Positions 1 to 8,109 are shown, counted from the first letter of the stretch. The stretch: DNA of 15,728 nucleotides from Funneliformis mosseae (GCA_910592005.1 CAJVPP010002231.1:1-15728), one strand, 5' to 3'. The notes: a model not told the origin generated them from the letters alone. Numbers and translations are program-made.

Positions 1-20
1 TTTTGGGACATTAAAATTAA

Positions 21-67
21 GTGATTATAGACAGGATGTGATTATAAACAGGGTGATTATAGACAGG
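21..67 (+). repeat. Three copies of a 15-bp direct repeat in the element leader
   Basis: GTGATTATAGACAGG occurs at 21-35 and 53-67, with a one-base variant (GTGATTATAAACAGG) at 38-52. Copies one and two are separated by AT, and copies two and three abut. The cluster lies about 80 bp upstream of the probable gag start, so it belongs to the untranslated leader or the end of the 5' LTR. No tRNA primer-binding site starting with TGG was recognised nearby. The function is unknown. Confidence 0.85.
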
Positions 68-145
68 TCTGACTGTACAATAGAATATCAAAATATAACT
101 ACCAAAGGAATCTCACAGTTAACAACAGTAGCTCAACCATATAAT

Positions 146-1330
146 ATGCGATCACCATTAAACTCCTGGGGGTAGTTCTCAATCAACTAGCACAACAACT
201 TTTCAGTTAGTACCTAGCAGTCAATCATCAAATAATACAAACACCTCTCAGCCAATACTTACATCTCAACCAGTTATAGTATCAGTAGGAGGAAATAATA
301 ATAATGCTTACCTTCAAGTCATACAAGGGTAAGCAGGATGACTTCAAGGATAACAAATGAGAGAACAACGATTGGTAGATTTGCCAACATTTAGAAGAGA
401 GAATCAAGATCCAGTGGAGTGGCTTGAAGTTTTCGAACGAGCTTGTAAAGCAAACTGTATAAATACCACTCAAATGGTTGAAATAGTCTCCAGTTATTTA
501 ACAGGAACAGCACTGATATAGTTTCAACGACAATATGTTACCAATTAGAAAAGTAGGATCAATCCTGATACTTCTTTCATACCATTATTTGAACAATATC
601 AATGGAAGCATCAGCTTAGACATAAGAAGCAGAAACTAGGCGAAACAATTGAGAAATATGCGGCAGCAATAGGAGAATTATGAAAGCGAGTGACCTATGG
701 TATAGGCGAGCTAAGATGGATAGAGTTACTGAATTTATTGAAGGGCTATAACCAGAATTTATGGTATCAATGCAAACAGCAATACTAATAACAGTAGATC
801 AAGCAATCAAAAAGGCCAGAGCAGTAGAGTCTGCATATTCTATTGGAATGGAACTATCAGCCTATTTGTTAATACTTAATTACATGCAATTATTACAAGG
901 AGAAATGGTACTAGCTCGCACAAATATAGCAATGCAACCTACATATATTACACAGCAGCCAGATATTGAGAGTACTATTAATCACAAACTAAATGAAAGA
1001 TTACAAGTGATTATGATAAATATTAGGCAATAACAGTAACAACAACAACAGCAGTAGCAACAGCTACATCAATAGCCACGCAAATATTTTAATTATAAAA
1101 AATTTGGACACTTGTCTAAAGATTGTAGAAGTAATTGACGTATGAATAATGACTAATCAAATATTAAATACTTTAACTGTAGGAAGTATGGCTATTTCGT
1201 CAAGAATTGCAAGAGTACAAACAATAATAAAGGTCAAAACTTTCAAAATTATAATGATAACAACAGAAATCATAACCGCAGTAATAGCAGGAATAGGAAT
1301 TATAGATATAATAATAATAATAATAACTAA
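146..1330 (+). pseudogene. gag: gag pseudogene (capsid/nucleocapsid) with two CCHC zinc knuckles
   Basis: This encodes the structural protein that assembles the retrotransposon particle and binds its RNA. The ATG at 146 begins a Ser/Thr/Gln/Asn-rich leader. One frameshift near 170 leads to the Retrotrans_gag core at 357-680 (DPVEWLEVFERACKANC is a typical opening). A second frameshift near 685 leads to the block at 692-1030 (EFIEGL, then PEFM, then VDQAIKKARAVESAYS). A polyglutamine tract (1028-1075) and an Asn/Arg-rich tail flank two knuckles with CX2CX4HX4C spacing at 1085-1126 and 1169-1210. Knuckle 1 has Tyr for both leading Cys (TAT at 1085 and 1094). Knuckle 2 has Tyr for the first Cys (1169) and for His (1193). 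Stops at 519, 546 and 681 fall where Trp is expected. Those at 1031, 1037, 1055 and 1073 fall in the Gln tract. Non-functional. Confidence 0.88.
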
Positions 1331-1338
1331 CAGCATTT

Positions 1339-1707
1339 AAACTAGAAGTTACACATCCTAAGGGTGAACGTGCGAATAAACCAAAGTCCTTAAAAGTGAA
1401 AGAAGAGAAAGAAGCAAAAGAGAATATTCAAGGTAAAGCAAAAACAAAAACAAGTTTAATAGAAGTACCTTATGTATGTAGAGGAATGAATTCAAAAATG
1501 CGATTCAGAGAACCATATGAAAACAAATATGATCACTCCAGTTGTGAAGAATATGATCACTACAGTCATATTATATATACAAATTGTAATAAAATCGCTA
1601 TAGGAATAGCAGCACAATGCGAATGTAAAGAGGTAAAATGGAAGAATCCACTAACTGATGAAGGGATTTTCAGTAAAAATCAGCTAATTAAACCAGTAGA
1701 TCTCTAA
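1339..1707 (+). pseudogene. Spacer segment of the polyprotein between gag and the Nudix domain
   Basis: An open stretch begins at the KLEVTHPKGER segment and runs about 120 codons without a stop. A Lys/Glu-rich, probably flexible part comes first. A Cys-containing part (VPYVCRGMNSKMRFREPYE, then NCNKIA and QCECKEVKW) ends in a hydrophilic tail. It stays in the same frame as the Nudix domain downstream, separated only by two adjacent stops at 1705-1710. This suggests the two were once one continuous product. I do not recognise a family. The Cys pairs could bind metal, but this is inference. An in-frame GTG near 1396 is not a credible start, because coding similarity extends upstream of it. Confidence 0.6.
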
Positions 1708-1710
1708 TAA

Positions 1711-2051
1711 CAAGGAAAAGTCACTATTAGAAAAAGGTCGAAGTATGTGTTAGAGATCTTATATGATGACAAAGGAATCTATCTTTCAAAATGAATTGAT
1801 CCAAATAAGGAAATGTATAACTTATGGTAAACAGTCAGTGGGAAAGTTAAACTAAGAAAATCATCGATAAGGACTATGATTCGAGAAATTGATGAAGAAA
1901 CTGAAATACAATTGGATGAAGATCGTTTGAAAATGATTCTACATATAATTGTGACGTATATAAAGTAAAGCTAAACAAAGAAATACCTCAATATACTAAA
2001 CCTACTAAATATAGTGATTGGCAACATTTTGAGTTTGATGAATATTTACAA
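1711..2051 (+). pseudogene. Nudix hydrolase domain embedded in the gypsy polyprotein
   Basis: Nudix enzymes hydrolyse nucleoside diphosphates linked to another moiety, using a 23-residue box GX5EX7REUXEEXGU that binds Mg2+. The box lies at 1840-1908 with exactly 23 codons: G (1840), K in place of the first E (1858), then REIDEE (1882-1899), T, E in place of G (1903) and I. Upstream, the strand-like segment SKYVLEILYDDKGIYLSK and the approach YNLW-stop-TVSGKV match the usual Nudix lead-in. Both substitutions fit G-to-A transitions (GAA to AAA, GGA to GAA). Stops at 1792 (Arg expected) and 1828 (Gln expected) also fit deamination. After a one-base shift near 1945, frame 0 continues (YNCDVYKVKLNKEIPQYT, then DWQHFEFDEYLQMA) straight into protease. 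Inference: the ancestral element encoded a Nudix enzyme fused between Gag and protease. Confidence 0.82.
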
Positions 2052-2582
2052 ATGGCTAGTCTAAATGAACTAACACTAACGCATAATAAATATGAAGAAC
2101 TTTTCATATCTAAACTAAAGGAATACATTATTACTAATAATATAGCACGTGATAAACCTATCAAAGATATATTATTTATTAAAGTCCAAGTGAAAGGATA
2201 CCCTGTAAATGCTCTAGTAGATATTGGATCTGTAAGAAGTATTGTTACTTAGTAGTATCTTAGGCAAATCAATAAGGAAATTGATGAACCTGCAAAAACA
2301 AAAATCATGGAAGTGGATGGAAAAACTATGATACCTTTAGAAATAATTAAAGGAATTACAGTAGAAGTTAATGGAATAACTGTTAATAAAGATATGCTAG
2401 TGACTAATGCTATAGGATATAATATTATCTTAGGAAACACCTGGTTGCAAAAAGTTTGTGCAATCATTGATTATGATACTGGCATCCTAATCATACAACA
2501 AGGAGATCAAATTTCTAAGACGCTTATAACTTGCATGCAAGACATACATCCAGGAAGGTTTACACAATCAAGCTTAAAATAA
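2052..2582 (+). pseudogene. Retroelement aspartic protease
   Basis: This is the retropepsin-like domain that cleaves the Gag-Pol polyprotein. The catalytic segment reads ALVDIGSVRSIV. The Asp (2220-2222) is kept, but the usual Thr or Ser after it is Ile (ATT at 2223, a C-to-T change from ACT). Two consecutive stops follow at 2250 and 2253, then the same frame resumes through YLRQINKEIDEP and reaches the C-terminal signature NIILGNTWLQ (2421-2450), typical of retropepsin C-terminal strands. The frame is continuous with the C-terminal part of the Nudix domain upstream. Length from catalytic Asp to the ILGNTWL motif is normal. The lost Thr and paired stops would inactivate it. Confidence 0.88.
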
Positions 2583-3119
2583 TAGTAGATGAATTAGAAT
2601 TTGAATAGAAGGAAGATATCGATATTCAACAATATTTTGCTATTGTTCCCAAAGAAAAAGAGAAAGTAATCCAAATAAATGGGAAGAAATATTCTGAAAT
2701 ATACTTATAACAAATTAAATACGAAATGGATGTACAACAAAATAGAAATTGAACAGGATCGACTACTTGTTGGTGTTTGAAAAATTTAGGAAATGAAGGC
2801 CAATGTGATGACTGTAAAGAAATTGTAAGGATAGTACAAATTTATCAATACTATAAAAATAGTATAGATCTACAAGCTGTCTATAAAGTTCAGATCGAAG
2901 AGAATAATATTCGAGTAGAAATTGGTAATAATTCAGGAAAATATATAACCTATGAAAAATTAATAAATGCTTTTTTAAAATAACTAAAAGCATTTCTTGA
3001 GAAAAATCTTAATAGTTTTGTGATTACAATATAGGAATTAACACATTTAGAACAACATGAACATTGTATATTTACTAAAGATATATTACTAGTTGTACTA
3101 AAATCATATTGAACGTCAG
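2583..3119 (+). pseudogene. Protease-RT linker with a CxC-x9-CxxC cysteine cluster
   Basis: Frame 2 reads through an acidic segment (KIIVDELEFE, then KEDIDIQQYFAIVPKEKEK) and then CWCLKNLGNEGQCDDC, whose four Cys codons start at 2768, 2774, 2804 and 2813. A hydrophilic part (KEIVRIVQIYQYYKNS, then EENNIRVEIGNNSGKYITYE) leads to LKAFLEKNLNSFVIT, which resembles the usual lead into a gypsy reverse transcriptase. The cluster looks like a small metal-binding knuckle not usually found here in gypsy elements. All four Cys survive, although two gag zinc knuckles have decayed. The stop after FE (Trp or Gln expected) and others show it is dead. Metal binding is inferred only from spacing. Confidence 0.6.
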
Positions 3120-3800
3120 TAAAAGATGATCAGTATATTCAGCAGAAAATTCAAAATATATTAGATCAAGGAATTATATGACCTTCTCAAAGTCAATGGA
3201 GCTCACCCGTAGTTCTTGTAAGGAAAAAGAATAAAAAATGAGATTCTGCATAGACTATAGGAAATTAAATAATATAACAATAAAAGACCAATATCCCTTA
3301 CCAAGGATTGATGAATTATTAGAATCCTTGAAAGGAGCAACATGGTATACTACCTTAGACTTAGCTTCAGGGTACTGGCAGTTCAAGGTTAGAGAACAGT
3401 ACAAACCCTAAATGGCATTTATTACAAAATATAGGTTATATAAATTTAATATAATGCTATTCAGATTGTGCAATGTACTAGCCACCTTTTAATGAGCTAT
3501 GAATGATATATTACAAAAAATAAAAGAAAAATTCATATTAGTATACCTTGATGATATCATCATATTTTCCAAAAGTTATGATGAACATTTACAACATCTC
3601 TAACAGATTTCAATTTATTAAAAGAAGCTAAATTGAAAATAAATCCAGAAAAATGCCATTTCTGCACAAATAAAATTCAATTTGTGAGACATGTAATATC
3701 AGAACAAGGGATACAATCTGATCCAGCAAAAATTAAAAAGATCATTAACCTCAACGCTCTATTTAACGTTAAACAATTATGAACTATATTAGGATTATTC
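3120..3800 (+). pseudogene. pol: Reverse transcriptase domain
   Basis: This copies the element RNA into cDNA. The opening is NILDQGII-stop-PSQSQWSSPVVLV, with TGA at 3179 where Arg is expected. A one-base loss at the conserved Trp near 3239 shifts the frame. FCIDYRKLNNITIKDQYPLP follows, then motif A TTLDLASGYWQF with its Asp at 3358-3360. Motif B is degraded (LFRLCNVLATF followed by TAA and TGA at 3490-3495, where Gln-Arg is expected). Motif [10 protein letters not shown], keeps both catalytic Asp (YLDD at 3544-3555). A further frameshift near 3604 leads into NLLKEAKLKINPEKCHFC and the thumb/connection segment (SDPAKIKKI). TGA at 3780 replaces the Arg of VKQLRT. The catalytic Asp triad is intact, but the reading frame is destroyed. 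Confidence 0.95.
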
Positions 3801-4380
3801 TCTTATTACCGACATTTTGTTAAAAATTATTCTAAATTGGTAGCCCTATTGAACAATTTGCTGAAAAAGAATGTGTCTTACAATTGGACAAAATAACATC
3901 AAGAGGTTTTTGAAATACTTAAGGAAAATTGACGACTGCGTCATTCTTATTCTATCCTGATTTCAATCAATCTTTTATTTTGAGTACTAATGCAAGTACT
4001 ATAGGACTAGGTGCAGTACTTTCATAAAAAGACAATGAAGGAAGAGAACATCCTATTTGGTATGCAAGCAGAACATTGAGCCTAGCTGAAAAAAATTACC
4101 ATATTACTGAATAAGAGGCTTTAGCAATAATATGGGCAGTTAAATATTTTAGAAGATATTTAGAGAATAATACATTTATTATATACACTGATCATTTAGC
4201 ATTGCAGTGGTTGTTGAATCAACCCACCAAAGAAAAGGATAATAAAAGAATTATCTGTTAGAAGATTCTATTACAACAATTTCAATTTGAAATAAAATAT
4301 TGCAAAGAAAAGGCAAACGCGAACGCTGATACTTTCTCAAGGATTGATAAATTACAGGCACTAAACACATTACAAACTTT
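3801..4380 (+). pseudogene. pol: RNase H domain of pol
   Basis: This degrades the RNA strand of the RNA-DNA hybrid. After the connection segment (LGLFSYYRHFVKNYSKL) and a frameshift near 3925, frame 2 reads SFLFYPDFNQSFILSTNAS. The first catalytic Asp of the expected STDAS motif is Asn (AAT at 3989-3991). The rest follows normally: TIGLGAVLS-stop-KDNEGREHPIWYASRTLS, AEKNYHITE-stop-EALAIIWAV, YTDHLALQWLL and ANADTFSRID. The Glu and the second Asp (YTDH) survive. Stops at 4025 and 4112 probably replace Gln, and the one at 4259 lies just before QQFQFEIKY. Loss of the first Asp would abolish activity even if the frame were open. Confidence 0.93.
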
Positions 4381-4499
4381 AACATCAATAATAGATCATG
4401 GATAAGCAACAATATCAAAATAGAATTCAATACCTTGCCAACTTCACTTATCCAGTAAATTGCGATATTTTTCAACGGAAACAAATTTAACGATTATCA

Positions 4500-5640
4500 A
4501 CCTACTATATTGTTAAAAATTCACAATTATATAAACCAATCAAGAAAGGATTAAAAAGAGTAATTACACAAGAACAAGTGGAAATACTCTTATTTAATTT
4601 ACACAAAGATATGTTAGGAGCCTATTTAGAAATTGAAGCGATATACAATAAGACTTAAAAATGATATTATTGACCAAAAATATTTGACGATATTAGAGAA
4701 TATGTGAAAAATTGTGACAACTGCCAACAAAGAGGACCAAGTACCAGAAAAGAATCATTACATCCTATTTTAGTTAAAGCACCTTTTCATCGAGTAGGAT
4801 TAGGTATAAAAGGACCATTACCTATTACAAAAACAGGGAATAGGTACATAATAGTTACAATAGACTACTTTACAAAATGGTCAGAAGCTAAAGCCATTAA
4901 GGATATCAAGGCTGATACAGTAACAAAATTTCTATATGAAGAAGTAATATGCTGACATGATGCATTTGAGGAAATACTCACAGATTGAGGAACATCATTC
5001 ATGAATCAGGTAATAGCACAATTATGTCAAAAGTTTTAAACGAAATATTGATTGACATTATCATACTGACTTTAAACAAATAGAATTGTAGAAAGATTTA
5101 ACTGAACTATAGGAGAGTGTTTAGCCAAATTAGTATACAATCAAGAAAATGAATGGGATATTTATGTTTCATCAGTATTATTCACCTATTGAACAATGAA
5201 ACATAAAAATACAGGTTACACTCCATTTTATCTTATGTATGGATGATAAGCAATGTTACCAATAGATTTGCAATTAAATTCTGTTGAAATAGATGAGCAA
5301 AATATTAATAATACTCTGATAGATAGATTAATAAATTTAATTGACAAATTAGAATAAGATAAATAGAATGCACTTGATAACATGAATTAAACACAAGAGC
5401 GACAAAAAGGTCAGCATAATGATCAGTGAGTATTAGAAAGATTAAAAATTAAAAGAAAGTTCTAGTTGAGAAAACATGAAAACGACGAGATATGTCAGTC
5501 AAATTGGAAGCTCAATGGATTGGTTCTTATTATATTCATGATGTAATTAGTTTCAACAATTACAAATTAAGGTCACTAGATAGATAAATAATTAAAGGAA
5601 CAGTATATGGTGATTGACTAAAGAAATATAATGAATAGAA
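4500..5640 (+). pseudogene. pol: Integrase with D-39-D-35-E core and GPY/F-like tail
   Basis: This inserts element cDNA into the host chromosome. The N-terminal zinc finger keeps its first His (4602) and both Cys (CDNC, 4713-4724), but the second His is Tyr (GAYLE, 4623-4625). Three stops (4656, 4662, 4671) sit in the YYWPK region where Gln, Arg and Trp are expected. The core keeps Asp at 4863-4865 (TIDYFTKWSEA), Asp at 4983-4985 (ILTD, followed by TGA for Arg) and Glu at 5091-5093 (RIVERFN). All are in one frame with exact 39 and 35 residue spacing. The C-terminal GPY/F-like motif reads WIGSYYIHDV (5516-5545), with Ser for the expected Pro. No chromodomain was recognised. Many Arg and Gln codons are stops (for example TGA 4953 and 4986). 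Confidence 0.94.
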
Positions 5641-5669
5641 AATGGAACCAATGATAATTATTTCCTAAA

Positions 5670-6183
5670 TTAGATACCAATCTTAGTATACTTCTGATGA
5701 TCAATAATTATAATATAAATAGATTCAATTTTACTAAAATAATAATAATAAGAAAAAAGATATCACAGGAATATCAACAAATATATTTTGATTTATTAGA
5801 ACTTAGTCTATCTAATGTAATATTACTACTCTTGCCTGATATGTCTTCTCAAGATTTAAATATGAAGATAAAAACACTATTTCAATATACATAATGACAA
5901 ATAGTTACAAGGAAAAGAAAAGAATCTTTAATTTATCTTTATTATATAGGAAAAATAATTGACAAAGAAAATATTTTACAAAAAGATTCAAAATTATTAA
6001 AGTATTATTATACTGTAACTAAACGATTATTTCTTATTTTTGAAGACAATATTGACCAAATTATGAGAACGTAACATGTTAATATTTGAATGGTGAAAAG
6101 ACTTAAAATTAATGAACTCAATGAATTAATTTAATGGAATTCTGTATGTATTGAAAGAACCGATCTTAAAATAGAAACACAAA
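5670..6183 (+). pseudogene. Additional sense ORF downstream of integrase, unknown function
   Basis: Frame 0 is open at 5697-5891 (MINNYNINRFNFTKIII, then SQEYQQIYFDLLELSLSN). After two adjacent stops (5892-5897) it continues as QIVTRKRKESLIYLYYIGKI, DKENILQKDSKLLKYYYTVTKR and EDNIDQIMRT, with stops near 6072 and 6087 before MVKRLKINELNELI. The spacing of stops resembles that in pol (isolated stops at probable Gln or Arg positions), which supports former coding. The region is Lys/Tyr/Ile-rich, with no signal peptide or clear catalytic motif. It could be a C-terminal extension of integrase, since an alternative frame after the GPY/F motif is Gln/Tyr-rich. It could also be a separate gene in the env position. 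I do not recognise a family. Confidence 0.5.
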
Positions 6184-6374
6184 ATTGCTAAAATCAAAAT
6201 TTAAAAATCAATATCATGTGATTAAAAAAAATGTATTTTATTTTTATAATCATTATTTATTGGAAAATTTTATAGTTAAAAAGGCAAAAATGCAACAGTG
6301 TGCGAGAATTTTATTGAATAATATGAAATCAAAAATATATTGAGAGGAAAGAGAACAAAAAGGAAAATGAAAAT
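6184..6374. other. AT-rich non-coding gap inside the gypsy element
   Basis: This is about 190 bp between the extra sense ORF and the 3' end of the antisense ORF, with no convincing frame on either strand. It contains ATCATGTGATT near 6215, which resembles the near-palindrome ATCATGTGAT in the 3' LTR. It also contains AAGGCAAAAATG (6281-6292), repeated exactly at 6941-6952. Confidence 0.5.
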
Positions 6375-7206
6375 CTATTTTAACAAGTTTTCTGCATAAA
6401 GTTGAGCGAGTATGTGATTGTAATCGCTATTAAGTTGCTCAACCGATCGACTCAAAGTTTGAATTTCCTCCTGATCTTGTTAACAGCTGTTCTCTTGAAG
6501 GAAACATAATTCTTCTTTATAATGATCATATGCTTCCCTGAGATGGTTAAATCTATTATCTTGATAGCGTAAACATGAAGAAAGATCAGTTAGTTTTGTT
6601 TTCAAAAGATCATATTTTGCAGAAAGTTCAAAAACTTAAGAAAGTGAAATGGAAAGTTGTTCTCTTAGAGACAAATTCTCTTGATGTAGTTCTAAATTCT
6701 CTTGATGGATACGAGTTTCTTCAGACGGAACTAAATTCTGGATAAGGAGAGAGAGTGCACTTTAGAATTATGAAATAAGCATCTTTGACCAATGAGTACC
6801 AGTTCACTAAAAGGTCAGCTTATTGAACCCAACAATGTTCCAAAAGGCTACATATCAATACAGGATAATAGAGGCTATAGTAACCAATTCTAAGCAAGTG
6901 AAACTTATGTTACGAGAAGTTACAGTATAAAGTAGAAAAGAAGGCAAAAATGTTAATATGTTGCAATCATGTTAAATAAGGTTGAATAACTATCACAGTT
7001 CTCAGACATTAGATAAAATGCATATATTAATTAATGCAAGACAAGCCTATACGAGATGCATTTTATTCTACAGTTATTGTGTTTGAACTATTCTTAGGTA
7101 TATCTATCTTATCTTAGAAAACTCTTTCATTAAAATATTCTCTTTGACGAGCTAAAGCTCTGCGACAAGTGGAAGGAGACTTCTTCTTTTTATTTATTCG
7201 AACCAT
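6375..7206 (-). pseudogene. Antisense ORF of the gypsy element: basic N-terminus, coiled-coil C-terminus
   Basis: Read on the minus strand, an ATG at 7206-7204 begins MVRINKKKKSPSTCRRALAR, followed by QREYFNERVF-stop-DKIDIPKNSSNTITVE-stop-NASRIG. The N-terminus is Lys/Arg-rich and resembles a nuclear or nucleic-acid-binding tail. The middle is Leu/Cys/aromatic-rich. After one frameshift near 6750, the C-terminal half is a clear coiled coil: HQENLELHQENLSLREQL, KYDLLKTKLTDLSSCLRYQ, FNHLREAYDHYKEELCFLQ and IQTLSRSVEQLNSDYNHIL, ending at TAG (6377-6375). Stops at 6636-6638 and 6480-6482 are TAA where Gln fits. The total is about 277 codons. It lies between integrase and the polypurine tract, opposite to gag-pol, the position where some plant gypsy elements carry antisense ORFs. 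The product is unknown. Confidence 0.68.
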
Positions 7207-7624
7207 ATTGAGAATTTGGAAAAATATAAAAATTTGGAAAAGTTCAAAAAGTTTAAAACTGGCAATAATTTTGGGTAACAAGGTAAGAATTTAAAGAAAA
7301 TAGATAAAAATTTTAAACAAATATTTATATATAAAGGAAGTGGTTGTGTTAAACTCTTGGAAATTCTCAAGATCGTGAGAATTTTCTCTTCTGTAAAATA
7401 TAAACAAATAATTATTAGATAATTATTTGTTGATAATCATCATGTGGAATCATACAATTGATCAGCAAAATTCGTAATACTATTACGCAATCGATTGATA
7501 AATTATAACTCATAGAATAATTTAGAATAAAATAAAATATTTTAAAAAATTTGTTATTTAGAAATCTATAAACAAAGAATTTTATAATAACAAATATTTT
7601 AGAAATTTACTGAAATTCATTTTT
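7207..7624. other. AT-rich untranslated region upstream of the polypurine tract
   Basis: No coding frame was found. On the minus strand this is the 5' flank of the antisense ORF, and a TATA-like TTTTTATATTTT lies near 7222-7233, so it could hold that ORF's promoter. On the plus strand it is the 3' untranslated segment before the polypurine tract. Confidence 0.4.
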
Positions 7625-7635
7625 AAAAGGAGGGA
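7625..7635 (+). promoter_or_regulatory. Polypurine tract priming plus-strand DNA synthesis
   Basis: AAAAGGAGGGA is an 11-base all-purine run in an otherwise AT-mixed context, immediately before the start of the 3' LTR. This is the standard position and composition of a retrotransposon polypurine tract. Confidence 0.8.
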
Positions 7636-7982
7636 TACTATTATAGAAAGATATTGATCTAAAAATCATGTGATATACGTGACTAAAAAGTATATTGACT
7701 ACGTTATGTTAGACAATGAAGACAGCAAAGACGAGAGAAATAAATTAAACAAAGGTTATACGAAAAATCCAAAAATCGCTGGAAAATTCTATTATATTAT
7801 TAATCATTTTGTATTATTAATCAATTAGTATTTTATTTATTTATATTAGCAAATTTAGTATAAATAGGATAGCTTTAGGATTTGGTTAAGGCGAACAATA
7901 TTAGATAGCAATAGACAGTAGTAAATAATAAGAGATAATAATTTATAAACAATTAGAACTCAATTAGTTTTTATCACCAACA
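7636..7982 (+). repeat. 3' long terminal repeat of the gypsy element
   Basis: The segment of about 347 bp follows the polypurine tract directly and ends in CCAACA. The canonical TG start appears as TA (TACTATTATAG), which fits a TG-to-TA transition, so the left boundary is uncertain by a few bases. It contains a TATA box, a near-palindrome ATCATGTGAT (7665-7674) followed by ATACGTGAC, and six CpGs, more than the flanking AT-rich DNA. The 5' LTR is outside the window, so identity of the two LTRs could not be checked. Confidence 0.7.
7859..7866 (+). promoter_or_regulatory. TATA box of the LTR promoter
   Basis: TATAAATA, within AGTATAAATAGGATAGC, lies about 120 bp before the LTR end. This is a normal U3/R arrangement for polymerase II transcription of the element. 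Confidence 0.6.
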
Positions 7983-8109
7983 AAATAAATACTAATAACA
8001 ATTATATGCTAACAAATATAGTTGTAGTGAATTTTTTATCCTTTAATAAAATTCTAAAAGTTTATTTTAAAATATACACTATTATTTGAAGTAATAATTA
8101 TTTATAAAC
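7983..8109. other. AT-rich flank between the gypsy LTR and the pogo remnant
   Basis: No gene was found. It should contain the retrotransposon target-site duplication and one end of the pogo element, but neither could be identified. The 5' LTR flank is not in the window, and no TA-flanked inverted termini were recognised. Confidence 0.4.

Larger units (their letters stand above)
1..7982 (+). mobile_element. Decayed Ty3/gypsy LTR retrotransposon, 5' LTR off the left edge
   Basis: The domain order is gag, Nudix, protease, reverse transcriptase, RNase H and integrase, followed by an extra ORF, an antisense ORF, a polypurine tract and a 3' LTR. Integrase lying after RNase H places it in Ty3/gypsy (Metaviridae-like) rather than copia. 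The coding frame changes many times: frame 0 at 357, frame 2 from about 690, frame 1 at 1339-1945, frame 0 to 2582, frame 2 to 3239, frame 1 to 3606, frame 0 to about 3900, then frame 2 and frame 0 again. Dozens of stops interrupt it, so it is not autonomous. The roughly 8-kb length is at the long end for gypsy elements, because of the added Nudix, extra ORF and antisense ORF. The left boundary is not visible. Confidence 0.93.

Noticed and set aside
282..473. Minus-strand open frame of 63 codons over gag
   Set aside because: It lies antisense to the recognisable gag core and has no family-like sequence.
357..1075. Nuclear code change with TAA/TAG read as Gln
   Set aside because: Stops also replace Arg and Trp (TGA, TAG), and catalytic residues and frames are lost too. 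Decay of dead elements explains all of it.
1149..1340. Plus-strand open frame of 63 codons, Ile-rich
   Set aside because: It is an out-of-frame reading of the second zinc knuckle and the Asn/Arg-rich gag tail.
2249..2467. Minus-strand open frame of 72 codons
   Set aside because: It is a shadow of the protease domain on the plus strand.
2763..2993. Minus-strand open frame of 76 codons
   Set aside because: It is antisense to the Cys-cluster linker, which is in frame with reverse transcriptase.
4251..4484. Minus-strand open frame of 77 codons
   Set aside because: It is antisense to the end of RNase H and the start of integrase, with no supporting motif.
6281..6952. Exact 12-mer AAGGCAAAAATG at 6281-6292 and 6941-6952
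   Set aside because: There is no extended similarity around the two copies, so it is probably chance in AT-rich DNA.
7013..7066. 11-bp inverted repeat (ATAAAATGCAT and partner) with a 32-bp loop
   Set aside because: It is short and AT-rich and lies inside the antisense ORF. A chance hairpin is likely in this composition.
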